64,000 nt of DNA from Symbiodinium natans (GCA_905221605.1 CAJNDS010002523.1:2161609-2225608), one strand, 5' to 3'; shown: positions 18,836-30,404, counted from the first letter of the stretch. Numbers and translations are program-made. The notes: a model not told the origin generated them from the sequence alone.

Positions 18836-19709
18836 CAGCTCAGTTTGCAATGTGAACCCACTTTGCTCATTGCCTGAACGCGTCTGCTTGCCCACATCTG
18901 CAGACGTCAGGGCCTCCTTCAAGCCCAAAGACCCTAAATACGCCTCCCAAGGGGCCGCCCTAAACTTCAAAGCCGCCCATAAGCGAGTCAAAGTTAAGCC
19001 TTCAGATCAAGGCCTATTGCTTTTCAGGCGGACGCCTCTTCGCCTACGTTGTGTGCCATTTTGGCGCACGCTTTTCAGCCTACTGGTGGCAGAGGGTTGG
19101 AGCCCTGCTCCTGCGACTGCTGCACAATGTCCTAGCCCACGAGCCCCACAAAACCTGGCTCTACGTTGACGACCTACTGCTATGCCTCCTCAGACACAAG
19201 GCCCCGGAGCAGCTAGCCCGTGGCCTTCCTCACGGTCATTGGAGCACCAATCAGCTGGAGCTCGAATCTTGCCTCGACCTACTGATGTGGGCCACGTGCG
19301 TAAGTTCTCACTTGCGCTGTTTCGCCGCTCCGCTATATGCAGATTTGCACAGCCCGCCTGGGACCCAATATCCCATTCCACCTCGCAGCTGGTCACAGTT
19401 CCTGTGGTCCCAGTGCCGGGTCACAAAAGATGCCTCGTTCCTACAATTGCCAATCAAAGCCAGGGTAATCGAGGTCGAAGGCAAGCCGGTGTCGTCAAAA
19501 ACGGACATCTGGCCCATCCCAGCTGCAGATGGGTGCGCATCGCGGACCCAAACGCACAGGAAATCACTTTGCGCAACGACAGCAAAGCCGCCCTGCACTG
19601 GCTCGCCCAATGCTTTACCCACGAATTCCGCATGCCCCTAGCCCAGCCGCCTCTACTGCCATGTGTCTCAGCCGCGGACGCCATGGCAGATGGCTCTCCC
19701 AGACCCTAG
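18836..19709 (+). pseudogene. reverse transcriptase/RNase H fragment of a dinoflagellate retroelement
   Basis: Frame 1 (18852 to ~19022) carries NPLCSLPERVCLPTSADV and LNFKAAHKRVKV, which I align to RT motif A with Asn in place of the catalytic Asp. The frame then shifts to CHFGARFSAYWWQRVGALLL and TWLYVDDLLL, the YVDD catalytic motif. A second shift near 19180-19450 leads to an RNase-H-side region ending VSAADAMADG. These blocks match a reverse transcriptase family I recall as common in dinoflagellates. Two frameshifts and the lost Asp make it a pseudogene. Confidence 0.75.
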
Positions 19710-20544
19710 ACCCTGAACCTTAACCAACGAGCTGATGCTTTGCAAGCTGCCCGCATCTGCAGCACTAGGAAGGGCGGCACCTATGATTTGCAGCTCGAAG
19801 CGATCTACGCAGAATCCTGATTTGAGGCCTCATCATAGTGCTAGATGGACGCATCCTGCATTCTAAACCCTTAATCCCACTTGTGACACCGGATTGATAT
19901 GTTTTTTGGGCTGTGTCAGGGCACGTACACAGCACGATTCCAAAAATGTGCCCGCCTGGAATTGGACCAGGCCTTATCTCACAAGACCGAACACACCGAT
20001 GGCTTTCGAAAGCCACAGGCGTAGACCAACAACTTTGTTACTTTGCAAGCTTCCTGCTTCCGCAGGGCAAGGACACGGCGAACCTCCGTTGTAAGATCGG
20101 AGCAATGTCACGAAGCCTGTCTATAGAAGGGACTACCTTGGTTTGATGCATCATGCAACTGGCAAGAGGCGAGGGTTCGTGATTCCAGCCAAAAGCACCG
20201 GAATATCTGACCTTAAAGAGGCGGCCCGTTCTTGCAAAAAGGATTCCGCGGCCAGGGCAGCCGAGGCGGCAAGAGGGGCGGAAGAGCGTGTTGGAAGTCC
20301 TAGGTCATGCCACGCCGTCCAGGCGGTGCTCTGGAGGCTGGCATTATTGCCTTTCAGAAGAGGTCCCGAGCTGGTGTATCCAACGCCATGCACGTTCCCA
20401 GACGTGCATGTTGTGCAATCTGAGATCACAAGACAATGCTGCCTCACAACCACGAATGCCTACTTGGATTTGAGCAGTTGAAAAGCTGGCTGCAAGACCT
20501 GCAACAAAGTTGGTTGTGCCATCAAACCTTAGATGCATCAGCTG
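19710..20544. other. no gene recognised
   Basis: Short mixed sequence, including a brief CCCTAGACCCTGAACC telomere-like remnant near 19703 and a purine-rich GGCGGCCCG..GGAAGAG tract near 20220-20290. No ORF or RNA structure is supported. Confidence 0.4.
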
Positions 20545-21109
20545 CTAACGGCCCCACCTAAACGTTTTGAAGCCCTTTTTTCTAGCCCTGAGCAATAAAC
20601 TTGGCGCGATCCAAGTGAAAGCGACGCGCAAGTTCTTCACAAAGTCCGAAAAGTCAGACCACAAACGCAGGACCTCTGCATTTGCACGTAGCAATTGGCA
20701 GACCTCATCAATTGATGGCTTCTGGTCCGTCAAAAGCAAGGTGATAGAAGCATCCTCAATCTTCGACCAAGACCCACTGTAGCAAAACATGGTGCCGCAT
20801 CCACGACATGACAACAACACGGGTTCCTGGACGATGGGTGTTTCTGTCGTCCAGCTTGCCAGGAGGGAGCGGGCCGCTGCTCGCAAGTTCTGCGGGACCT
20901 GGTCTTGAACACCTTCCAAAACGGCGCTTTTGTCCGGTTTGCTGCTGATCCACCCTCAGACAGCCAAAGGGGAGGCCACACACGCAAGTCCATTGTGTAC
21001 CGGCATTTTCTTGGCCAAGCAACTTTTCATCGGTTTCCGCAGAGCATGCTTTGCAAAGGTGTACAGGCATTTCCATGTTTAGTGGAAATTCCTTGCACGG
21101 CTGGCGCAC
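20545..21109 (-). pseudogene. broken zinc-binding-like protein fragment
   Basis: On the minus strand one frame gives PVHLCKACSAETDEKLLG and TWTCVCG-like Cys pairs. After a shift near 20920 another frame continues with LLSCRGCGTMFCYSGSW and a helical tail to a stop at 20545. Paired CxxC units spaced through ~120 residues suggest a zinc-binding fold. I cannot name the family. The switch of frame could be an intron rather than a mutation. Confidence 0.35.
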
Positions 21110-21579
21110 TTATTTTCTTCTAACTACACAATGCCATGTCGCCTACTTCCCTTTGCATTGATTTGAGGGAGGTAGTCTGCACGGGTAAATAGATGGCATA
21201 ACCCAATGCAGGCGCCGATGTGGCATCACGTTCTGTGATCCACGGCCACCATCTGCGTTCCAACATCAACAACATCGTGCACAGGAACATCAGGACACGC
21301 GCTCTTCTGCTGTTCCTCGTGCCAAAGCTTTTGAGTAGCCTGCCCTTGCTGACGCAAGAGTTCAAGTGTGGACTGGTTCTACTGACGTAGCATTTCCAAC
21401 ACACTGCTAAGTTGGTTGCCGAAGCTGCCAAAGTTGTTAAGACTGCCGACCCGTTTTCTGGACCTGGTGCCACAGCAGCGACGGAGTCGTCTTCTTCTAC
21501 TTGTTCGTGGTTGGCTTTTGCAAGACGAGTCTTTCGTTCGGAAGCTTCAGCTGTGTGTGAAGGTGAAACACGAGATACT

Positions 21580-22153
21580 TCAGAAGGATCTCAGTGTGGA
21601 GGTTGTAGGAGCGCTCAGCTGTTTTTCTACCTGACCCAAAGCTCTGGCAAAGTGGAAAAGGGGTCTGGAGTTGCTACGCTCTTGCTGGACAGCACTTGGC
21701 CTGGTCCATGATAACCTTCTCGTTCCCTTCTCGGATAGCACCACCGTAATGGTTGTAGAAGCTTGCCACGGAAGAGTGGAGGGACGCTTGCAGTTGTTCC
21801 TCGCGCCCCTCCAACTCCTGAGCCCACTTCCTCCAGATGAGGTAGAGGTCCAACCTGCGTCGAACAACAGTCAAAGGACATCGAGGAGCACGACCTGTTC
21901 AGATAGGGCTGTGGCTACGTCAAAGAGGTGTTAAGGTGAGGGAAAGCTTGGCAAACTGCAAGAGGTCTCTGTGCACACCACAAGTGATTGATGCCACAGC
22001 AGAGTGGCCAGCCATCAAGACCTGATCTGCCAGCTTGCTGTCGGGCGAGGGCGCTTCGGGAAAACCTTCAAACTTAACCCCCGGAGAACCTTTAGAACCG
22101 ACAGGCACGGGGTCCAACTGGTCGGACGGAAGGGGGCACAGTGACCTAGTCAC
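21580..22153 (-). CDS. possible coding fragments (coiled-coil-like), minus strand
   Basis: Overlapping minus-strand frames; the most protein-like is LDLYLIWRKWAQELEGREEQ followed by a further helical stretch (about 21674-21874). No ATG-to-stop gene can be drawn. It may belong with the minus-strand ORFs on either side as exons of one gene. Weak evidence. Confidence 0.2.
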
Positions 22154-22466
22154 CCTTGTCTAGAAGATCCTACTTCACCGGCGACGAATTGCAGACCGGT
22201 GTTGGACTAGTAGGGTTTGCAGAGGGGTTTCAGTTCTAGCCAGTAGGAACTTCAATCTAGCAAGCAATTGTCAGCGGTACCTGTCTGCTAGCCGGAAGGA
22301 GACTTGGCAGCATTGTCGGCGAACAGATGCATGGCCATACACCGAGTGACAAGGTGATAAGATGAAGTTCAAGGTCCGTGGCTGAGGAGATCGGTCAGCT
22401 CAAGGCGGCTCTTGGAGCTTTGCAGTGGCGTGCTTACAGCACGTTGTGCAGCTCAGCATGCTTCAG

Positions 22467-23051
22467 TCAAGCGTGAACAAGGCGACTGTCCGTGCCCTGA
22501 AGCAGACCAACAAACTCATCAGGGAGGCCTTCCATGGACGTTTCCTGCACATGAAGATTATGGATCTTGATGGCATCTCCCCGGAACAGGTCGGTAACTT
22601 GTGCCTGGGCCGATGCGGCTGTGGGCAACCGCCCTGACTTTGGATCAACGGGCGGGTACATGATGTGTGCCAGTGCGCCGGCGATCTTGAAGAGAGACAT
22701 GGCCTCTGTCACGTCTATCTCCTTGCGCTCAGGGCGCCTGAAGCGAGTCGCCAGATCGAGCCTGGCAGCCTTGATGCTCGTTCGCATGCAGTGGAAGGAA
22801 AGCCCGGATAAGAGATCACATCGATCCCGGGTGTCCTTGTGACGGACGCCAAGATCAATGCGATGTTCCCAAGAAGGAGGATTTGAACTCAGCTGCCGGG
22901 CTTCAGGAAAGTACAGTGCGCTCGAGATTCTCTGACGAAGCCCACCAAGCCAGGATCTCTCCATCAGCTGCTGTCTGCAGGGTGATGGACTTTGGCCTAC
23001 GACCCAGACTTCACGAGTGCTAAGAGACTCAAGCAGCTCCAGTTGTGGCAC
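22467..23051 (-). CDS. unknown protein, 194 aa
   Basis: One uninterrupted minus-strand frame with a mixed, protein-like composition, including KDTRDRCDLLSGLSFHCM, a basic helix (LATRFRRPERKEIDV) and DLFRGDAIKIHNLHVQE. No family is recognised. It is the 5'-most of several minus-strand frames between 20.5 and 23.1 kb and could be the first exon of a decayed gene. Confidence 0.35.
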   Translation of the reverse strand: MPQLELLESLSTREVWVVGQSPSPCRQQLMERSWLGGLRQRISSALYFPEARQLSSNPPSWEHRIDLGVRHKDTRDRCDLLSGLSFHCMRTSIKAARLDLATRFRRPERKEIDVTEAMSLFKIAGALAHIMYPPVDPKSGRLPTAASAQAQVTDLFRGDAIKIHNLHVQETSMEGLPDEFVGLLQGTDSRLVHA

Positions 23052-23692
23052 AGTTTTCCAGTCTTCGTCTGCAGGCTTTTGGGCGTGCAGTTTCCGAAGG
23101 AGACTTTGCTTCAGCCTCTAAAGACATGTCCCCTGCGCAGACTCCATGTCAAATGCACCTGCAGCCTTCCGCTGCCGCTGTCTCTCAATCGTGCCCTTTT
23201 TTGCCGTGGCATGCAATGCATGCCGGAGCTACATGTGTGAGCGGAAAGCTCAAAGCATAACCAAGGGTCCGCTGCGTATCGTTCTTCGAATAACTGGAGA
23301 AGATAGAGCTTTATTGTTCAAAGGAAAACAACATCGGAAATGTTGTAGTGAACTAAACATTTGCTTGTTGTTTTAGTGCCTTGCCTATTTGCACAACTTC
23401 AATTTCACCTTTTGGTCAGTTTCATGCTTGGTCATGTAGTGTTTTGTACTTACGACTAATTCACGGAACGTGATAATGTTGTCTTTTGATTTATAGTCGC
23501 TGCAACAGCGACGCAAAACTGCAAGTGGTTTCATGTTTTAACTGTGTTGACACGGAATGTTCCAAAAACGGAGCCACGTGTTGAGCGTGTTTTGTAAATC
23601 AATAAGACTGCATATACCCGTCGCAGCAGGACTTCTCAAGGGGCAGGATGCCCGGAAAGAGCTGCTAGATCATTGGTGTGAGGCCACTTTCA
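23052..23692. other. no gene recognised; presumed 5' end of the old DIRS-like element
   Basis: AT-richer sequence upstream of the recombinase ATG. No repeat of this stretch was found near 39.6-39.9 kb, so I could not define the terminal repeats of the old element. Confidence 0.4.
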
Positions 23693-24036
23693 ATGGCCAC
23701 CCCAACCGCTGAGACGCAGTCTTCGACGAGCGTAGCAGCTAAGGCAGCGTCGCATTGCCAGGCCTGGACTCGTGCAGTTAAGGCCCGCAGGGGAACGAGC
23801 TCGCGAGACCGTCAGCACGAGGCTTATCAGAAGGTTTTGACTTTACTGCAATCTTTCTCGAGTTTCTTTGACTTGTGCACTCTCATGGAGGATGATGCAG
23901 AGGATGGTCAGGACTCATTGCAGGCAGTTTTGGCCGGCAAATCCCCAGCCACTGTCTTGAAGCATGTTGGGCCGATTAGAACATTTTGTGAGTGGTTGGT
24001 GAAGTCAGGGAACCTTCCTCCTTTCCCGGAAAAGGC
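23693..24036 (+). pseudogene. tyrosine recombinase of the old DIRS-like element, N-terminal part
   Basis: ATG at 23693. The frame encodes a Ser/Thr/Ala-rich start and then a helical core-binding-like region with AGKSPATVLKHVGPIRTFCEW and NLPPFPEKA. It stops making sense exactly at 24036, where repeat A1 of the inserted element begins. The frame resumes at 33642 (GCC GTC TGG ...), continuing in phase into PRTAASTLDTCLRAIKWSFH. The gene was therefore cut by the 9.6-kb insertion. In DIRS-like elements this enzyme integrates the circular DNA product. Confidence 0.75.
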
Positions 24037-24162
24037 GGTTCATGTGTTTACTCATGTCTGTTTACTGTTGTGAAAGATCACCGTACTTTGTTGCTTTTGG
24101 TTCAAGCCACACACCAAATCATGCAGCTTGCATTACATCGCTGGGTAGCTTCGCTTTTCGAT
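24036..24162 (+). repeat. split direct repeat A1 (left end of the element)
   Basis: 127 bp starting CGGTTCATGTG, identical to 32873-32999. The first C is shared with the target and may not belong to the element. Confidence 0.93.
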
Positions 24163-25277
24163 GATCGTATTAGTATTGCTTTTCTCACTAGCTTTGTCTA
24201 CAGGCCTTGTAAGCTACGGATTTGGCACTAGGCCTCGTGCACGGCAGCTGCGATCAGCTGCCAGATGGAGCAGGCCTTCAAGGTGGCCTCGCCTGTCAAT
24301 GCATCCTCCAGTGATGCCAGCACTAGCAGCTTGAGTTTCTTGCAAAGAGAGCACCTTGCTCACGGACGTGCACTGTGTTCCCACCTGTCGGCACGTGTTG
24401 AGCGCCCCAGGCAACACTGCTTCGCATCTTTCATGCTTGGAAGACGGTTAGGCCATGAGGGCGCCTTACGCCTTTCCAGCCATTCAGTGCATATGTCTTC
24501 AGCGGGGTGCTTGGAAGCTCCTTTTTCTGGCGTACCTGCTCAGGACCCGGGCTCCCTCATAGCAGGCTTTGCTCCTGTTGAAGAAGTCTTTCTATAACAT
24601 TCTGCGGGGTTTTTCGGCTGACGCGTGCCCCATGGTGACTTGCTCCATGAACTTTGCAGTTACATGCTGCGCAGTGCGAAAGCCCGCTCATCAGCCAGCT
24701 GCTTGCCCTATTGTGCACATGACACACTCACCCGCAATTCCTTGATTGCTTGATTACTGCTGCATTGGTTCTGGCGATTCCAGCTCAGGGTGTTTGCTTT
24801 GCACACCTTTTACAACTCGCGGCCATGGCCGAACAGGCCCGAAGCTGCGCTTGAGCTTGCTGCGATGCGAGTATGCGAGCTAACAGCGTCGACGGCAGCA
24901 CAAGGATTCCGTTTGGCCTACTTCTGCAGGGCACTGCCCTGGTTTAGCAATCCACACTTGGCTAGGCATATGCCGTTTTATGTTGCGCTTTTGCTAGGGA
25001 CCTGCCTCGGTCTGTGCTTTGTCCTTGGTGCACAACTGCAGGAGCTTGGCGCATCTCCTCACATCAGAGCTTTCGACATTTTGGCCTTTCCTTGGCAGGC
25101 AGGGACCTTGGAGTAATGATATCCGCCTTTTGCTTTGTCTGCCTTTCTGCGTTGGAGCATAGTCGCATGCAGTTTGTCTTTGTGGCCCGCTGCTTCCTCT
25201 CAAGAGGTCGCCCACTTAGATCTTGCTTTCTAACGTTATTGTATACTCTTTTTCTTTTCGGAATCCCCGTTGGGTTA
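24163..25277. other. element leader, no gene recognised
   Basis: Open frames are short and have no motif. T/C-rich sequence typical of this element. Confidence 0.4.
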
Positions 25278-25992
25278 TGCCGGGGCACAAACGTCCAGCT
25301 GCGAAACCCCTTGCTTCAATTTTGAGACGGGGCCGCTTTGCTGGGTTGCCTACGCCCAAGCCCCGCATGCGGGACGCCAGCTCTGAGACCGAGGAGGTTC
25401 CGTCCCCGCCGGGCGGCCCCCCCCCCCTACGGGGGACAGCACTTCAGTCAGATCCAAGGCGGGATCTGTTTCGTCTACACCCTCGTCCAGAACTGCTTTG
25501 GCTTTGCGCCGAGGAATGGAGAGTCTTCGAGCCAGGTCGACAGATGGTGGGCCTCCGTCAGGTGCCACGCCCCGTCCATCTTCCAGCTGCGGCGGTACCT
25601 CAGACATTCCTTCTGGCCCACCTGGTTTTTCCATTGCGCTGTCACACCCCGCGGCGTCCACGCCGGGAGCTGTCACTGGCTTAGCTACATCTGCACTAAG
25701 CGCTCCTGGCTCTGCCGGACCATCTGGCCCTCCGCCCCCACGACCGGCTGCTGTTACTTTGCCTTTCATAAACGTTGATGGCTTTGCTACCGTACAATTG
25801 CCTTTTGGCGTGTACGCGGTCCCTCACCCTTCAACTCCGACCCTTCCATCGGCTACGGCTTCTTTCATGGGTCTTGCATCGCCTCCAGCATTGCCGAAGA
25901 GCGCTGGGCCACCTCCCACGTCAGCATCTCCTGGGTCTCCGACCACACCCGCTGTGCTGCAGGATGAATCCGCTGACGATTATCCCAACTGA
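25278..25992 (+). CDS. element ORF a: Pro/Ser-rich disordered protein, frame broken at C11
   Basis: Starts ATG (MPGHKRPAAKPLASILRRGR) with a basic N-terminus, then an acidic and Pro-rich segment up to a run of 11 C (25417-25427). Beyond it a different plus frame is open to 25992 and reads as a Ser/Thr/Pro/Gly-rich chain ending DESADDYPN. Together ~238 residues, gag-like in composition but with no zinc knuckle. The C-run may be a sequencing or assembly length error, a mutation, or a slippage site. The element context supports a real ORF; the function is unknown. Confidence 0.45.
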
Positions 25993-26039
25993 TATCTCGG
26001 CAGTTAGGCAGCATTTGGCTTTTAGTGGCCCCTCTTCCG

Positions 26040-26330
26040 CTTCGCTTTCTCTGCGTTGGCAGGGGTAGTACATAGGATGTTTTTTGGCTTTGTCTCGCCG
26101 CATTTTCCCTCCTGAGCTTTAAGCTTCTTAGGGGCGATTGGCATCGGAGCTTGCCAGCCAAAAAAAAAATATCAGAGCTTCAGTGCTTCTTCTGAGCTTC
26201 CTTCGCTTTCTGCATGCAGCGCTTCTTTTCATGCATGCTCCCCTGCCCAGGTCTGGCCCGGGACGCCCTTCACATTTTTCCGGGTGCACTTCTCGGAGTG
26301 CTTCCTTTGTCTTTTCTTTGATGGGCTGGT
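26040..26330 (+). repeat. internal diverged repeat R1 downstream of ORF a
   Basis: Resembles 28745-29030: GTACATAG.. TGTCTCGCCGCATTTTCCC, GAGCTTTA, GGGCGATTGGCATCGGAGC and CCCAGGTCTGGC occur in the same order and spacing in both. R1 also has an A9 run at about 26161. Confidence 0.7.
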
Positions 26331-27974
26331 AACTTGGCTTTAGGGTTTGTTCGTGCGTCAAGTGCTGCTCTTTTCTTTCCCTTTCATGTGTGGCATGAAC
26401 ATGCATGGCCCACGTACACCCGTGTTGTGCGTGTTTGCCAGTGTTGCACTCGGGCTCGCACAGGTCCCATGGCCGTCCCGGCCTCGTTTTGCTTCGTCAT
26501 GCTGTGCGCGGGTGTACCACTGCAGGCTTCGGCGTTTGTGTCCTTGCTTTAATGCTTTCCAGGTTCGGTGTTTCCGAGCTTTGGTATATCTGCTCTTTGC
26601 ATTTCAATGTTCTGCCTCTCAGAGTGGGCTCCCTTTGCCTTGCTTCAGGTCCCAGGGGGTTCTGGGGGTTCATGCCCCTTCGGCTCTGCGCTCAGAGCGT
26701 CTGCTTGCCGGGCATACCTTCGGGGCCTTCTGGACTTGACGAGCTTCCTTGCCATTTCATGCCTGGTGCCCTCACGCATATATCATAAGTTCATTTCTCG
26801 CTTTGTCGCTGCTTCCGATCTTTGGAACCGATAGATCCCTCCTGTGCTTATTTGCAGCTTGAGGCCCTTGATGATTGGCCTCTGTCAGTTGCTGGCCTCG
26901 CCACGCAGCGCTTTTACCTTCCTGGCATCATCTCCGCGCCCGTCCTGAACTTAAAAGGGGGGGGTGCCTTCCGGCCTCGGTGGGCCTTTTCTTCGGGCGT
27001 CGCACATTACTCAGGCAAAGCCTGCGTTTCAGAGTTTCGCGACCCTCTACGGCTTTGGTGGGTTGCATCTCTGCGGCTTTGGTTTTCTCCCTCTGGGCAT
27101 CAGAATCCCAACAGTGCGATACTTAATCGAGCCGCTCAGGTCTGCCTCGCGTCGCTCTTGGCTTGGTCTCTGAAGGGGTTCCACCAGACTTTCTCTTCAC
27201 GTTCAGCGCCCAGTTTTGTCGAATACCGTTCAATCCTTCGGGGTCCTGCAGTTATCCCGGAATTTGCAGTCACGTCCCCGTATTGCATTTTGCGGGTCTC
27301 ACTCCAGCTCATGCATTAAGCAGGACAGCTTCCCCTTTTGCAAGGCTTCGCATGGCTCCAGCTACAAGGAGACCCTCTATCGAGAGGCCTTTTGTCAATT
27401 TAACCTTGCGTTCTTTGTTGTGGACATGCTTTTCATGTGCATGCCAACAGCCTCAACCAGCCCCGCATCCGTTCCCTTTTGGTCATTCCTTTTGGGCAAT
27501 TTCAGCTTTACCCTTTTAGTCGATGCAGGCCGGGTTTGGCAGTGGCCTCTGCCTTCGAATTCGGTCCATCTTTTTGCCGCGAGTCTGAGCAAAAGGAGTC
27601 TCGACTTCGGGTAGTCTTGAATCACTCTGCCCTTGGCTCTGTCTGCTTTGCATTTTTAGGCGGTGCTTAAATCGGAGCTTCAGTGCTTACTCGCATCGAC
27701 ACAGCTTTCGGCTCCTACCTCCTGGGAGGGGTAGATTGGGATTGCAGAGCTTTTTCCCTGGGTCTCGCACTCAGAGATTCAGAACAGCCGGTGAACGTCG
27801 TGTGTAGTAACTACACAGCATTTCAGAGCTTCGTTCTTTCGGCACTCAGAGCTTGTGCGTCACCATTTCGTTGCTTTACCTCAGAGCTTTTGGGCTTTGC
27901 TTTAGCCCTCTCATTGTTGATACGGAGTTGTCTTTTGCTTCGGTGGCCTTGCCCACCCTCGCTTATCGCTCGCA

Positions 27975-28562
27975 ATGGCCAATACTGACATGTTCTTGGG
28001 CCTTGCAGAAGCTGATGTGAACAAGGCGGTATCCTGGCTGGAAGACGCGCGCCACATGCCGGCGACGAGCGGTTTCTCACCAACGCAATGGCTGTGGCAC
28101 TGGCTTTCGTCTACGCCAGCCTTTGCGCCTTTGTCTGAGGCTGCTGAGAAGATGGATACCGTCTTTGGCTTTACCTCTGGCGATTGGGCTTTTCATTGGG
28201 TCGAAGAGATGGAAAAGGCCTCCCTGAACCCGGGCCTAGCTGCTTCGCCAGTCAGTCCGGCGCAGCCTGCTTTGGACAGCAATTGGCCGCATTTTCCTAA
28301 TGGCCACTGCTCCCTTGGACTGGCCCCTGCTGATCTTCTCCGTGCACATGCATGGTGGGAAGAGGCCGCTTCTTTCGACGGTGCCATGGGATGGAAGAAG
28401 GACGACTGGCTTCGCTTTTGGATGGAGCAGGATTCGGCCTTTGAGACTTTGCTTCAGCGCGCCAAGGAGGCTGGCCATGGCTGGAACATTGGCCAATGGC
28501 TTTGGCTCTGGGTGTCGCGGGTCCCAACGCTTATCCGCTCAGCCAGCACAATGAGACAATGA
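27975..28562 (+). CDS. element ORF b: 195-aa protein with two Trp-rich repeats
   Basis: Clean ATG-to-TGA frame. Two ~75-residue halves can be aligned by eye: LGLAEADVNKAVSWLEDA with QWLWHWL, and LGLAPADLLRAHAWWEEA with DWLRFWM, each followed by an AF..L...A helix and a second W...W(V) helix. This gives four W-x(2-3)-W helices in all. It is probably an all-alpha repeat protein. No known family is recalled. Its place in the middle of a young split-repeat element suggests a structural or RNA/DNA-binding role, but that is speculation. It is the best-preserved ORF in the element. Confidence 0.6.
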   Translation: MANTDMFLGLAEADVNKAVSWLEDARHMPATSGFSPTQWLWHWLSSTPAFAPLSEAAEKMDTVFGFTSGDWAFHWVEEMEKASLNPGLAASPVSPAQPALDSNWPHFPNGHCSLGLAPADLLRAHAWWEEAASFDGAMGWKKDDWLRFWMEQDSAFETLLQRAKEAGHGWNIGQWLWLWVSRVPTLIRSASTMRQ

Positions 28563-28744
28563 TTGTCCATCAAATTTACTGCCGCTCCACGTGCCAAGAC
28601 TGCGGTGCTGGCCATTGCGGGGTCGTTCTTACACGCGAGGATTTGCCTCATCGGCACCGCTGTGGCATTTGTTACAAAGCTTTTAGGAGGGCACAAGGGC
28701 AACCCTGAGAAAGCCCGTACATCAGCTTTGGCTCTTATTTTGCC

Positions 28745-29030
28745 CCCCTTTGCTTTGGCTTTGCCCGTTTTGACGGGCACAGTACATAGAGTGTTGTTGG
28801 CCTTATCTCGCCGCATTTTCCCCCAGCGAGCTTTAGGCTGCCTGTGGGCGATTGGCATCGGAGCGTGCCGATTGAAATCAGGCTTGCGTGCGGTTTCGGA
28901 GCTTCGTTCATTTTTCGCTGTCGGGTACTTTCCCTCAGACATGCTCTCGCACCCAGGTCTGGCTGCGGATGCTTCTCACGTTTTTTTTCCAGGCGCACCT
29001 CTCAGAATATTTTTGTCTTTTCTTTGGCCC
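28745..29030 (+). repeat. internal diverged repeat R2 downstream of ORF b
   Basis: Second copy of the module seen after ORF a. Both follow an ORF stop within ~200 bp, so they may be duplicated 3'-flanking or RNA-processing sequence. Confidence 0.7.
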
Positions 29031-30404
29031 AGCGCTATCGTCCCTACACTGGTCTTTCGGCCCCTGGTTCACGTCACGTGCTTCTATCTGTACTGCGCAT
29101 GTTTGGAGTGCCTCACTCGTGTCTACACAGCAGTGCAAGATCACAACCTGGGCTCGCGCCTTCCAGGTCCGTCCGCCCTGAGAGGTGTACGTTATCTTCG
29201 GGCCATCCGGGCCTCGCGCTAAGCTGGCCTTTGTTTCGCCAAATACATGGATGACATTCGGGGCAGCTTTTTCTTTCCATAATGGCGTTTTCCCTTTGCG
29301 GCGGCGCACGATCTTATCGTGCTCTTAGGGTCCCTTTCCCGAAGCTGCCCTCTCCCACTCCCAGCCCCCCTCCCTTTCCTTTTGGAGTTTTCGGCCTCGG
29401 CTTGCTGATGCTTTGATCCCAGCTTGTGGGGAGAGCAACATGGGGGGCCTTTTTCTCAGCATGGTCCCCGGGTCCGGACGTTTTGGAACCTTGGGCATCT
29501 TCCTGCCGCTGCCTTGTCACAGGAAGGTTGGACCAGTCAGTAGGCCTCGTGCTGGCTTCATTTCTTCCCAGCTGCATACCAGCCGGTTCGGAATCCAGAT
29601 GCCGGGTCGGTTTCGTGTGTGATCGGACCACCTAGACTTTGCCTTTCCCGCCCTGGGAGGCTTCGACCTGGCAAGTGCGTGCCTCAACGAGTCTTGCCCT
29701 CTTTGGGCGGGGTTTTCTTCTCCTTGAGTCTGCAACTCGACTCCAGCTTGTCTGCAAAGCTTCCTTTCTTGAGCGTCAGATTCGCATCGGTCTGCATACT
29801 CTACCGTAATTGAAGAGGTTCCTTACGGGTGGTTTTAGGCTTTTTGGTACAATTCGAGGCCGTCGGCCCCCTTGGCTCTGGGATTCCTTTTTCTTCCAGG
29901 CGTCCATGACTCAGAACGCCAGTGCATGTCAGCGTCGCTGAATCCTTGCAGATCCTTCGTGCACTGCGCATTGGTATGTCATCTTTCAGAAGCTGTCACC
30001 GCTGGGCACTCATGTCAGCCCTAGCTTTCGGGCCCAGAGGCCTCAGCTGGTAAGGTTAGCTTTCCTTTCAGGGTCATTTCTTTTCTTCCACAGGTCTCGG
30101 CCCCTCGCCACTTCTCACCGCCACCGAGACGGCTTGTCCTTGGAGCTGCTCTCACTGCGTCCATGGCTCAGAGCGACTCTGCCAGTTTTTCGCCCTTTAC
30201 ACCCCAGACGGTCAGTGCGTCGCATTGGGTCGTTTGCTTACCAAGCTTTCGTTCTCCCCAACCTTCGGACTCTGCCCCACTGCAGCGCCTATGAGACGTC
30301 ACTCGCGTTTGTGCTTTCTCCTCGAGCCTTTGGGGTCCCGATTCTCCCAGGGACTTTTTGGCGTTCCTGCCGAAGGGGCTAAGCAACTTTGTCTTGCCTT
30401 TGCC
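29031..30404. other. element interior between ORFs b and c, no gene recognised
   Basis: T/C-rich stretches with repeated CAGAGCTT and TTTCGG words. Frames are short or hydrophobic by composition. Confidence 0.4.

Noticed and set aside
28563-29222. 219-codon hydrophobic frame directly after ORF b and in the same frame
   Set aside because: It has no ATG start and runs through module R2, whose other copy (26.0-26.3 kb) has stops in the equivalent reading. Hydrophobicity follows from T-rich composition. Readthrough cannot be excluded.
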